Below, one piece after another: positions 27,131 through 35,344 of a stretch of 64,000 nucleotides of DNA. Under the pieces are notes generated by a model. The model did not search any database. It was not told the origin of the DNA and saw only the letters and a program-made list of their open reading frames with translations. Position 1 is the stretch's first letter. Every line of letters begins with the position of its first letter. Source of the stretch: Roseomonas genomospecies 6 (GTDB taxonomy: Bacteria; Pseudomonadota; Alphaproteobacteria; Azospirillales; Azospirillaceae); assembly GCF_008365375.1 (NCBI RefSeq), contig NZ_QOKW01000025.1, positions 28,299-92,298 of the forward strand. Direction: 5' to 3'. A program made the translations under genes and the position numbers.

Positions 27131-28321
27131 GTGCTACCCCTCGAAGGCGTTACCGTCATCGCCGTGGAGCAATACGGCGCCGGCCCGTTCGGCACCATGC
27201 TTCTGGCCGACCTCGGGGCCGAGGTCATCAAGGTCGAGAATCCCGCCGAGGGCGGGGAGATCGGCCGCCATGTCGGCCCCCATTACTTCGGCCCCGGCAA
27301 CAGCCATTTCTACCAGTCCTTCAACCGCAACAAGCGCAGCATCACCCTGAACCTGAAGCACCCCGAAGGCATGGCGGTGCTGCACGAGCTGGTGCGCCAC
27401 GCCGACGCCGTGCTGGACAATCTGCGCGGCGACCTGCCGGACAAGCTGGGACTGACCTACGAGCATCTGAAGGCCGTCAACCCGAAGATCGTCTGCGCCC
27501 ATCTGTCCGCCTACGGGCGGCAGGGGCCGCGGCGGGCATGGCCGGGCTACGACTATCTGATGCAGGCGGAGGCCGGCTACCTGTCGGTGACCGGCGAGCC
27601 GGACGGCCCGCCCGCCCGCTTCGGCATGTCGGTGGTGGACATGATGACCGGCCTGATGACCGTCTTCGGCCTCGTCTCCGGCGTGGTCGGGGCGCGGGCC
27701 AGCGGCCAGGGCACGGACGTGGACGTCAGCCTGTTCGACACGGCGCTGCACAACATGACCTATCTCGCCACATGGTACCTGAACGGCGGTCACAACCAGG
27801 GGCGGGAGCCGCGCTCCGCGCACCCCTCTCTGACCCCGTCGCAGCTTTACCGGACGCGGGACGGCTGGCTTTTCATCATGTGCAACAAGGAGAAGTTCTG
27901 GCCGGTGCTCTGCGACCGGATCGGCAAGCCCGAATGGGCGGAGGACCCGCGCTTTCGCAGCTTCAAGGACCGGCTGGCCAACCGCGAGGCGCTGACCGTC
28001 CTGCTGGACGAGGCGCTGAGCCACCGCACCACGGCGGAGTGGGTGGAGATCCTCGGCGGCGCGGTTCCCGCCGCTCCGGTCCTCGACATCGCCCAGGCGC
28101 TGGAGAATCCCTTCGTCCGCGAGAGCGACCGGGTGGCCGACTTCACCGGTCCGGACGGAACGGACGCGGTGCGGATGCTGACCGGGCCGGTGCGCATCGG
28201 CGGCGAGACGCTTCCCACCCGCCCCGCCCCGGCTCTGGGCGCCGACACGGAGGATGTGCTCGGCCGCATCGGCATCGGGCCGGAGCGCATCGCCGCCCTG
28301 CGGGAACAGGGGGCGCTGTGA
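27131..28321 (+). CDS. Class III CoA-transferase (CaiB/BaiF family)
   Basis: 396 residues from a GTG start after AGGGAG. Motifs: LEGVTVIAVEQYGAGPFGTM, LGAEVIKVENP, SFNRNKRSITLNLKHPEG, KIVCAHLSAYGRQGP and AGYLSVTGEPDGPPARFGMS; the catalytic Asp is expected in the MTGLMTVFG/VDVSLFDTAL part. The enzyme moves CoA from a donor such as succinyl-CoA to a carboxylic acid. With the MaoC hydratase and CitE-like lyase it fits the three-step itaconate/mesaconate pattern: activation, hydration, cleavage. Its stop overlaps the GTG of the following GntR gene. Confidence 0.86.
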   Translation: MLPLEGVTVIAVEQYGAGPFGTMLLADLGAEVIKVENPAEGGEIGRHVGPHYFGPGNSHFYQSFNRNKRSITLNLKHPEGMAVLHELVRHADAVLDNLRGDLPDKLGLTYEHLKAVNPKIVCAHLSAYGRQGPRRAWPGYDYLMQAEAGYLSVTGEPDGPPARFGMSVVDMMTGLMTVFGLVSGVVGARASGQGTDVDVSLFDTALHNMTYLATWYLNGGHNQGREPRSAHPSLTPSQLYRTRDGWLFIMCNKEKFWPVLCDRIGKPEWAEDPRFRSFKDRLANREALTVLLDEALSHRTTAEWVEILGGAVPAAPVLDIAQALENPFVRESDRVADFTGPDGTDAVRMLTGPVRIGGETLPTRPAPALGADTEDVLGRIGIGPERIAALREQGAL

Positions 28322-29082
28322 AGACCGCCGTTCGCCAGACCACCGCCCGCCCGTCCGCCCCGGAGGGGCCGCGCTTCCAGGAAATCCTGGAGGCGCTGCG
28401 CGCCGACATCACGGACGGGCGGATCGGGATCGGCGAACGGCTGCCGACCGAGCAGGAACTCTGCCTGCGCTTCTCCGCCAGCCGCTACACGGTGCGGGAG
28501 GCGTTGCGCCGGCTTCAGGATCTCGGCCTGATCGCGCGCCGCCAGGGCTCAGGGTCGGTGGTGACCGCCGCCCGGCCCGACGGGCGGTTCCACAACGCGC
28601 TGTCCAGCCTCGCGGAGATCGGGCAGTACGCCTCCTCCACCCGGCTGGAGGTGCTGGCGGTGGAAAAGATCCTGGTGGAAGGGCGGACGGCGGAGCTGCT
28701 CCAGTCGCCGCCCGACACGCCCTGGGTCCGGGTCGTGGCGCTGCGCCGCCAGCCGGGGGAGCGGACGCCGCTCTGCTACACCGAGGTGTTCCTGCCCGCC
28801 GCCTTCGACGACGTGGCTCAGGCCATCGGGACCTTTCCGGTCGCCGTCTACGCCGTTCTGGAAAACCGGTACGGCCTGCGGATCGAGGAGGTGGTGCAGT
28901 CCATCGAGGCCACCTCGGCGGACGCCAATCTGGCCTCGCGCCTGTCGGTGGAGGTCGGCACCCCGATCCTGGTCGTGATCCGGCATTATCTGGATGCCGA
29001 AGGAAAAGTGCTGGAGGTGGCGGTCAACAGCCACGCCGCCGGGCGATACCGCTATGAAATGACGCTTCAACGCTCCGGATGA
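28318..29082 (+). CDS. GntR-family regulator (HutC/UTRA type), copy 1
   Basis: 254 residues. The N-terminal winged helix is textbook: RLPTEQELCLRFSASRYTVR, then EALRRLQDLGLIARRQGSGS. The C-terminal half, with WVRVVALRR, LCYTEVFLPAAF and PILVVIRHYLDAEGKVLEVA, is a UTRA ligand domain. The GTGA overlap with the CoA-transferase gene couples their translation. A near-paralog lies at 32,769. The two palindromes at 21477 and 23728 are the likely operators; the inducer is probably the cluster's acid or its CoA ester. Confidence 0.88.
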   Translation: MKTAVRQTTARPSAPEGPRFQEILEALRADITDGRIGIGERLPTEQELCLRFSASRYTVREALRRLQDLGLIARRQGSGSVVTAARPDGRFHNALSSLAEIGQYASSTRLEVLAVEKILVEGRTAELLQSPPDTPWVRVVALRRQPGERTPLCYTEVFLPAAFDDVAQAIGTFPVAVYAVLENRYGLRIEEVVQSIEATSADANLASRLSVEVGTPILVVIRHYLDAEGKVLEVAVNSHAAGRYRYEMTLQRSG

Positions 29083-29164
29083 GACACGGGGGCCGCCAAA
29101 GGCCCCACCCGCGGAGAACGGCCGGAAGAGCCGCGCGGGAGCAGCACCGGAAGGGAGGGAAGGA

Positions 29165-29374
29165 ATGACGGAACACTCCATCGGGGACAGCGCCGCCTGC
29201 GCGCGGACCCTGGCCGCGCTCCAGGGGGTGGCCCTGGACGATGCGGACGCCGCCCTGTGCGGGCGCCTGCTGGCCGCCGTGCCGGGCATCCTGGCGGCGG
29301 CGCATCCCGGCGGCCCGCTGTTCGACGTGCCGCCGAACGCCCACACGGCGCTGATCGCCGGGGAGCGGGCATGA
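29165..29374 (+). CDS. AtzG-like small amidase subunit (DUF4089)
   Basis: 69 residues, mostly helical: AACARTLAALQGVALDDADA followed by LLAAVPGILAAAHPGGPLFD. Size, sequence pattern and position directly before an AtzE-type amidase match AtzG, the small scaffold subunit that pairs with AtzE much as GatC pairs with GatA. GGAAGGGAGGGAAGG precedes the start. Its TGA overlaps the ATG of the amidase gene, so a stoichiometric complex is expected. Confidence 0.75.
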   Translation: MTEHSIGDSAACARTLAALQGVALDDADAALCGRLLAAVPGILAAAHPGGPLFDVPPNAHTALIAGERA

Positions 29375-30756
29375 CCGATCCCGCCACGCTGACCCTGACG
29401 GAGGCCGCAAGGGCGGTCCGCGACGGCGCCCTGCGCGCGGAGGCCCTGGCGGACGCCTGCCTGGACCGCGTCGCCCGGCTGAACCCCACCCTCAACGCCT
29501 TCCTCTCGGTCGAGGCGGAGGAGGCGCTGGCCGCCGCCCGCCGAGCCGATGCCGAGATTCGGGCCGGGCGGCTGCGCGGGCCGCTGCACGGCGTGCCTCT
29601 GGCCCACAAGGACATGTTCCACCGCGCCGGGAAGCCCTGCACCTGCGGCTCCCCGATCCGCCGCGGCTTCCGCCCGGAGCGGACGGCCACGGTGCTGGAG
29701 CGGCTGGACGCGGCGGGGGCGGTGACTCTCGGCACGCTGCACATGGCCGAATTCGCCATGGGGCCGACCGGGCACAACGCCCATCTCGGGCGCTGCCGCA
29801 ACCCCTGGGACCCCGACCGCATCACCGGCGGCTCCTCCTCCGGGTCCGGCGCTGCGGTGGCGGCGAGGCTGGCTTTCGGTTCGCTGGGGTCGGACACCGG
29901 CGGATCGGTGCGGCTTCCCGCGGCGCTCTGCGGCGTGGTCGGGCTGAAGCCGACGCAGGGGGCGACGCCGATGGACGGCGTGATGCCGCTGTCGGAAAGC
30001 CTGGACTGCGTCGGCCCGCTGGCCCGCAGCGCGGAGGACGCGGCGACGCTGTTCTCGCTCATCACCGGGCGGACGGACGCCGCGGAGGGGATCGGCCAGG
30101 GGGTGGAGGGCCTGCGGCTGGGCATCCCGAACCGGTTCTACTGCGACGGGCTGGACCCCGCCGTGGCCGCCGCGCTGGAACAGGCGCGGGCGGTGCTGGA
30201 GCGGGCGGGCGCCCGCTTCGTGGAGGTGGACATCCCCGACCACGAACCCTACGGCGACCTCGCCAACCTCGTCTTCACGCCGGAGGCGGCGGCCATCCAT
30301 GCGCCCTGGCTGCGCGAGCGTCCGCAGGATTACGGCCCGCAGGTGCGCGCCCGCCTGCTGCAGGGGCTGATGGTGCCGGCGGCCACCTACCTCCAGGCGA
30401 AGCAGCTCCGGGCGCTTCACCTCCGGGCGATGATCGACGGCCCCTTCACCCAATGCGACGCGCTGTTCGTTCCCGCCCTGCGGAGCCGCGTGCCGACCGC
30501 CGCGCAGACCGATGTGGGGGCCGGGCCGGCGATGGCGGCGGTGGTCGCCGGGGTGGCGGCGCTGACCCGCCCGGTCTCCTATCTGGGCCTGCCGGCGCTC
30601 GTCACGCCCGCGGGCTTCGACCCGGACGGGATGCCGGTGGCACTCCAGCTCATCGGGCGCCCGCACGCGGAGGCCACGCTTCTGCGCATCGCCGACGCCC
30701 ATGAACGCGCCGCCGGATGGCTGCGCCGCGTCCCCAAGACACAGGTCTTCTCGTGA
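29371..30756 (+). CDS. Amidase-signature hydrolase (AtzE-like)
   Basis: 461 residues. The Lys-Ser-Ser triad is visible: Lys in HGVPLAHKDMFH, cis-Ser in SLGSDTGGSVRLP and the Ser nucleophile just downstream in the same strand-turn, preceded by RITGGSSSGSGAAVAAR. AtzE removes an amino group from 1-carboxybiuret in s-triazine degradation, but close homologs occur widely without triazine genes, and no atzD or atzF is seen here. Within an organic-acid cluster it may open a substrate amide. It overlaps the AtzG-like gene by four bases. Confidence 0.82.
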   Translation: MTDPATLTLTEAARAVRDGALRAEALADACLDRVARLNPTLNAFLSVEAEEALAAARRADAEIRAGRLRGPLHGVPLAHKDMFHRAGKPCTCGSPIRRGFRPERTATVLERLDAAGAVTLGTLHMAEFAMGPTGHNAHLGRCRNPWDPDRITGGSSSGSGAAVAARLAFGSLGSDTGGSVRLPAALCGVVGLKPTQGATPMDGVMPLSESLDCVGPLARSAEDAATLFSLITGRTDAAEGIGQGVEGLRLGIPNRFYCDGLDPAVAAALEQARAVLERAGARFVEVDIPDHEPYGDLANLVFTPEAAAIHAPWLRERPQDYGPQVRARLLQGLMVPAATYLQAKQLRALHLRAMIDGPFTQCDALFVPALRSRVPTAAQTDVGAGPAMAAVVAGVAALTRPVSYLGLPALVTPAGFDPDGMPVALQLIGRPHAEATLLRIADAHERAAGWLRRVPKTQVFS

Positions 30757-30770
30757 AGGGAGTTCCGCCC

Positions 30771-31376
30771 ATGCCGGGAACCGATACATTGACCTCCGCG
30801 CCTCCGCACGGCCATGCCGCCGCTGCCGACGCGCGGCCGGCAGCCGCTTCGCCGCCGGGCCGCGGCCTGCCGGTCTGGTGGAGCTTCATCGAGGACCGCA
30901 TCCTCCTGAACGTCGCGACCATTCTGATGATGGCGGCGATCGGCTTCATGTTCTACGAGGCGGCCAGCCGCTCCCTCCTGTCGGAAAGCCATTGGTGGGC
31001 GGAGGAACTGGTCCGCTTCCTGGTGGTGTGGAGCGTGCTGCTGTCGCTGGGCGTCGGCACGCGCCACGGCCACTACATCCGCATGGACCTGCTGCTCAAC
31101 CTGATGCCGCGCCGGGCGCGGCTGGCGCTCGCCTGGCTGAACAGCCTGATCGGGCTGGCCTTCAGCGTCCTTCTGGTCATCGCCGGCGTGCAGGAGGTCT
31201 CGCACCTTCAGGCCGTGGGCATGTTCACGGAATCCAACCTCGACCTGCCCCTGTGGCTGGTGCGGCTGGTGCTGCCGCTGGGCGGGGTGCTGTACGGCTT
31301 CGCCTTTCTCGGCAACATCGTCCTGCTGCTGCGCGGCCACGACCCCGACCCGCCCGCCGAAGGCGAGAACCTGTAG
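30771..31376 (+). CDS. dctQ: TRAP transporter small membrane subunit (DctQ)
   Basis: 201 residues with four predicted membrane helices after a 35-residue Ala/Pro-rich start. The family signature is present: WAEELVRFLVVWSVLLSLGV followed by HYIRMDLLLNLMP. It starts 14 bases after the amidase stop, with AAGGGAG upstream. TAG is the stop codon. It partners with DctM, encoded next, and with the binding protein encoded at 20,354-21,388. Confidence 0.88.
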   Translation: MPGTDTLTSAPPHGHAAAADARPAAASPPGRGLPVWWSFIEDRILLNVATILMMAAIGFMFYEAASRSLLSESHWWAEELVRFLVVWSVLLSLGVGTRHGHYIRMDLLLNLMPRRARLALAWLNSLIGLAFSVLLVIAGVQEVSHLQAVGMFTESNLDLPLWLVRLVLPLGGVLYGFAFLGNIVLLLRGHDPDPPAEGENL

Positions 31377-31429
31377 GCGCCGGCCATAAAAGGGCCAAAA
31401 AAGGGCCAGAAAAGGGGAGAGGAGACACC

Positions 31430-32701
31430 ATGACCACCGTCATCGCCGTCGTCAGCCTGCTGTTCTTCGTGGCCGCGGGCGTGCACATCGCCCTGGCGCT
31501 GGGCGTCATCGCGGTCGGGCTGCTGACCTTCAACTTCAACATCCCGGTCGTCCTGGTCGCGCAGATGGCCTGGGATTCCGTCGACAAATACGCGCTGGTC
31601 TGCATTCCGTTCTTCATCTTCGCGGGCAACCTGATGTCGCGCGGCAACCTCGCGCTGGTCATCCTGGAACTGGTCGGCACGCTGATCCGCTACTTCCGCG
31701 GCGGCATCGCCCTGGCGCTCGCCATGTCCAGCGTGTTCTTCGCGGCGGTCAACGGGTCGTCGGTGGCCTGCGCCGTGGCGCTCGGCCCGGCGGCGGTGAA
31801 GCTGATGCCGAACGAGGGCTATCCGCCCCGCTTCGCCGCTTCGCTGGTCGCGGTCTGCGGCACGCTGGGGCTGATGATCCCGCCGTCGCTGACCTTCATC
31901 CTGATCGGCTCCATCGTCGGGCTGCCGATCACCGACCTGTTCATCGCCGGCATCGTGCCCGGCCTGTTCGAGGCGCTGCTGCTCGGCATCACCACGCTGA
32001 TCGTCAGCCGGGTCAAGGGCTACGGCCATGTCGGGGAGCGACCGGACTGGAAGGGCTTCGGCCAGCGCCTGCCGGGTGCGGCCGGAGCGCTGATGATGCC
32101 GGTGCTCATCATCGGCACGATCTACATGGGCTGGTTCACCCCGACGGAGGTGTCGGCGCTGGCCGCCGTCTACGCGGTGGTCCTGGTGACGCTGGTCTAC
32201 CGCACGGCCAACCTCGTCGCGGTGTGGGAGACGGCGCGGGAGTCGGTGCTCCAGACCGTGATGATCTACGGCGTGCTGCTGGGGTCCGGCCTGCTGACGG
32301 CGGTGCTGACCCGCCTCGGCCTGTCCGCCGAACTGACCGCGATGCTGAAGGACGCGCAGGTCTCCCCCTTCGAGTTCCTGCTGGCCGTCAACCTGCTGCT
32401 GCTCGTCATCGGCATGTTCCTGGACGGCGTGTCGATGATCGTCCTGCTGTCGCCGATCCTGTTCCCGATGGCGCAGGCGGTGGGGGTGAACCCGATCCAT
32501 TTCGCCGTCATCATGACCGCGCTGGTGGAGGTGGCGACCCTGACGCCGCCGGTCGGCCTGAACCTGTTCGTGATGAGCCGCATCACCAAGATGCCGCTCC
32601 ATTCCATCGTGAAGGGCGTGCTGCCCTTCTACGGAATGCGGCTGGTCGCGCTGGTCGCCATCAACGCTTTCCCGGCCCTGTCGCTGGTCCTGCTGACGTA
32701 G
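31430..32701 (+). CDS. dctM: TRAP transporter large membrane subunit (DctM)
   Basis: 423 residues, about twelve membrane helices. Typical DctM segments are VCIPFFIFAGNLMSRG, SSVFFAAVNGSSVACAVALG, GLMIPPSLTFILIGSIVGLP and EVATLTPPVGLNLFVMS; the PPS and TPPVG loops form the substrate and sodium sites in this superfamily. It drives sodium- or proton-coupled import of the acid captured by DctP. The ATG at 31430 is 6 bases from GAGAGGAG. Stop is TAG. Confidence 0.89.
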   Translation: MTTVIAVVSLLFFVAAGVHIALALGVIAVGLLTFNFNIPVVLVAQMAWDSVDKYALVCIPFFIFAGNLMSRGNLALVILELVGTLIRYFRGGIALALAMSSVFFAAVNGSSVACAVALGPAAVKLMPNEGYPPRFAASLVAVCGTLGLMIPPSLTFILIGSIVGLPITDLFIAGIVPGLFEALLLGITTLIVSRVKGYGHVGERPDWKGFGQRLPGAAGALMMPVLIIGTIYMGWFTPTEVSALAAVYAVVLVTLVYRTANLVAVWETARESVLQTVMIYGVLLGSGLLTAVLTRLGLSAELTAMLKDAQVSPFEFLLAVNLLLLVIGMFLDGVSMIVLLSPILFPMAQAVGVNPIHFAVIMTALVEVATLTPPVGLNLFVMSRITKMPLHSIVKGVLPFYGMRLVALVAINAFPALSLVLLT

Positions 32702-32768
32702 TCTGCGTTCGCACGCCGGTTGCATCGGCGCGCCGGCTCGTCCATCTTCCGGCATCATGGGGGACGCG

Positions 32769-33545
32769 ATGTCGGAAGAAGCGGACGGCGTGAGGGAAGG
32801 CGGCGGCGAAAGCGCAGCGGAGAGGGCGGAAACCCCGCTCTACCAGGAGATCGTCCGCACCCTGCTGGAGGAGATCGACGCCGGCGCCTACGCCGTCGGC
32901 GACCGCCTGCCGACCGAGCAGGAACTGTGCAGCCGCTTCGCCGTCAGCCGCCACACGGTGCGCGAGGCGCTGCGCCGGCTTCAGGAGATGGGCTACATCC
33001 TGCGCCGGCAGGGATCGGGATCGGTCCTGGCGGCGCGCCGCGCGGACGGACGCTTCGTCAACTCCATCAGCACCCTGGACGAGCTGGTCCAGTACGCCAC
33101 CTCGACCCGCCTGGAAATCCTTTCGGTGGACCGCATCATCGTGGAGGAGGAACTGGCGGGCCGGCTGGGCTGCCGTCCCGAGACGCAGTGGTTCCGCGTC
33201 AGCGCGCTGCGCCGCACCCGCGAAACGTCGGAGCCCTTCTCCTACGTCGAGGTCTACATCGACGCGGCCTATTCCGACGTGGTGCGCAACCTGGACGTCG
33301 TGCAGTACGCCATCTACACGGTGCTGGAGCAGCGCTACGGCGTCCGCATCGCCGAGGTGATGCAGGACATCGAGGCCGCCCCGGCCAGCCTGAACGTCGC
33401 CTCGCGCCTGCATGTCCCGCCGCAGTCGCCGATCCTCGTCATCACCCGGCGTTATTTCACCGAGGACGGACGTCTGGTGGAGATCGCCGTCAACACCCAT
33501 CCCGGCGCCGGCTTCCGCTACACCATGACGCTCCAGCGGCGCTGA
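32769..33545 (+). CDS. GntR-family regulator (HutC/UTRA type), copy 2
   Basis: 258 residues. The winged helix RLPTEQELCSRFAVSRHTVR and EALRRLQEMGYILRRQGSGS is almost the same as in the regulator at 28,318, and both share the following DGRF..S...L.E..QYA.STRLE pattern. The C-terminal UTRA domain (PFSYVEVYIDAAYSD, PILVITRRYFTEDGRLVEIA) has diverged more, so the two probably recognise related operators but different ligands. The internal ATG at 32769 follows GGGGGA; the ATG at 32757 has no ribosome site. Confidence 0.88.
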   Translation: MSEEADGVREGGGESAAERAETPLYQEIVRTLLEEIDAGAYAVGDRLPTEQELCSRFAVSRHTVREALRRLQEMGYILRRQGSGSVLAARRADGRFVNSISTLDELVQYATSTRLEILSVDRIIVEEELAGRLGCRPETQWFRVSALRRTRETSEPFSYVEVYIDAAYSDVVRNLDVVQYAIYTVLEQRYGVRIAEVMQDIEAAPASLNVASRLHVPPQSPILVITRRYFTEDGRLVEIAVNTHPGAGFRYTMTLQRR

Positions 33546-33557
33546 GGGGCCGGGCCG

Positions 33558-34400
33558 CTACGGGCGCCGCCGGAAGGGCCGCGGCCATCGGAACGGCGTT
33601 CCGCGCGGGTCGAGGCCCTCGCGCAGGCTCTCGGCCAGCAGGTTGATGGAAAGCGCGATGGCGGCGACGGTGACCGTCGTCGCGGCGATCAGGTGCGGGG
33701 CGCCGCGCAGGTCGGCCAGACCGTCGCGGATCAGGGTGCCCAGCGACACCGACGGCTCCTGGATGCCCAGACCCAGGCCGCTCAGCGTGGCCTCCGCCAC
33801 CATGACGGGACCGATGGACAGGGCGGCGCGGATGGCGACCGGCCCGGCGATCGCCGGAAGGAAATGATGGAGGACCGTGTGCAGCGGCCCCGCGCCGAGG
33901 GCGGCGGCGGCGGCCACATGCTCGGCGGTGCGGTTCGACAGGGTCAGCGCCCGGCACCAGCGGACATGCGAGGGCCACGCCGCGAAGGCGAGCGTCAGCA
34001 CCACGGCATCCGTGCCCGGCCCCAGAAGCGCCGAGGCGACAATGGCGAGCGACAGTTCGGGAAAGCCGTGAAGCAGATCGGCCAGCCGCAGAACCGCCGC
34101 GTCCACCCGCCCGCCGATCCAGCCCGCCACCCCGCCCAGCGCGAAGCCGAGCCCCACGGCAAGGCCGAGCGCCAGCCCGGCGATGGCGAAGGAGGTTCCC
34201 GTCCCGGCGATCAGCCGCGCCGCGACGTCGCGGCCCAGCCCGTCGCACCCCAGCGGGTGGGCGGCGGACGGCCCGGCCCAGGCCCGCCCGAGATCCATGG
34301 CGGACGGATCGAGCGGAAGCAGAAGCGCGGCCAGGGCCAGCGCAGCCGCCAGCGCCGCCGCGAGCAGAAGGCCGGCGCGCCCGGCAAGGGAGCGCGCCAT
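33558..34400 (-). CDS. Peptide/nickel-type ABC permease (DppC-like)
   Basis: 280 residues, six predicted helices. Its AHPLGCDGLGRDVAARLIAGT is the hallmark of DppC/OppC, and the EAA loop is AAAALGAGPLHTVLHHFLPA. It is last in a minus-strand operon after the binding protein and DppB-like genes, two bases after the latter's stop. A GTG at 34406 overlapping that stop (GTGA) is an equally possible start. No ATPase gene follows: the next gene rightward in transcription is a convergent GntR gene. Confidence 0.84.
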   Translation of the reverse strand: MARSLAGRAGLLLAAALAAALALAALLLPLDPSAMDLGRAWAGPSAAHPLGCDGLGRDVAARLIAGTGTSFAIAGLALGLAVGLGFALGGVAGWIGGRVDAAVLRLADLLHGFPELSLAIVASALLGPGTDAVVLTLAFAAWPSHVRWCRALTLSNRTAEHVAAAAALGAGPLHTVLHHFLPAIAGPVAIRAALSIGPVMVAEATLSGLGLGIQEPSVSLGTLIRDGLADLRGAPHLIAATTVTVAAIALSINLLAESLREGLDPRGTPFRWPRPFRRRP

Positions 34401-34402
34401 GG

Positions 34403-35344
34403 TCACGGCGCCTTCCCGCCGTCGCGCAGCCGTGGGTCGGCGAGGCCGATCAGCAGTTCGGCGGTCAGGCTGACGGCGACCTGCATCAGGACGAAGACCA
34501 GGACCGCGGCGCCGGCCACCGGGTGATCGCGCGCCAGCACCGCCTGGACGGTCAGCCGCCCGATCCCCGGCAGGGCGAAGACGGCCTCGACCGCCGCCGT
34601 TGTGGTGAGGATCGTGCCGGTCACCGATCCGATCCCCGCCGTCAGCGGCACCAGCGCGTTCGGCAGGGCGTGGCGCATCAGAACGGCGGCCCGCCCGAGC
34701 CCCTTTGCCTGCGCGGTGCGGATGAAATCGCGCCCCAGCACGTCCGTCACCAGCGTATGCGTCAGGCGGGCGACGATCGCCGCCGCCGGCAGGGCCAGCG
34801 CCGCGACGGCCCATGGCGCCGTGCCCGAGCCGGCCAGCATCAGCCACGTCGCCAGCGCCAGCGGCGGCACGGACAAGGCCAGCACCGATCCGATGGTGAG
34901 GGCCGTGCCCGGCCACGACCGCCGTCCGCCGGCCGCGGCGAGACCCAGGGCGAGGCCGGCGGGCAAGGCCAGCGCGGCGGCGCCCGCCAGCAGACCCAGC
35001 GTCACCGGCAGGGCCTCGCCCACAAGCTCCGTCACCGGCACGCCGCCGTAGCGCAGAGACTGGCCGAGGTCGCCCCGCAGCAGGGCAAGGGCGTAGGACA
35101 GGAATTGAGCGGCCAACGGCCGGTCCAGACCGGCGTCCTCGCGCAGCCGACGGACCATCTCGGGGTCCGCGGCCCCACCGTCCACCATCAGCATGACCGG
35201 ATCGCCCGGCAACGCGCGGGACGCCAGAAAGCTCGCCAGCACGGCGGCCCCGCACAGGATCAGCAGCCCCGGCAGGCGCCGGACCAACCGCCAGGGCAGG
35301 CGGCGCCGAGAGGGAGGGCGCCCGGTGACCCCGCGTCCCGTCAC
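34403..35344 (-). CDS. Peptide/nickel-type ABC permease (DppB-like)
   Basis: 313 residues. The N-terminal ASFLASRALPGDPVMLMVDG and LRGDLGQSLRYGGVPVTELV are the DppB/OppB pattern, and the EAA loop is FIRTAQAKGLGRAAVLMRHA. The GTG start at 35344 overlaps the TGA of the binding-protein gene (GTGA), which fixes the start and indicates translational coupling. It forms a heterodimeric channel with the DppC-like protein. Confidence 0.84.
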   Translation of the reverse strand: MTGRGVTGRPPSRRRLPWRLVRRLPGLLILCGAAVLASFLASRALPGDPVMLMVDGGAADPEMVRRLREDAGLDRPLAAQFLSYALALLRGDLGQSLRYGGVPVTELVGEALPVTLGLLAGAAALALPAGLALGLAAAGGRRSWPGTALTIGSVLALSVPPLALATWLMLAGSGTAPWAVAALALPAAAIVARLTHTLVTDVLGRDFIRTAQAKGLGRAAVLMRHALPNALVPLTAGIGSVTGTILTTTAAVEAVFALPGIGRLTVQAVLARDHPVAGAAVLVFVLMQVAVSLTAELLIGLADPRLRDGGKAP

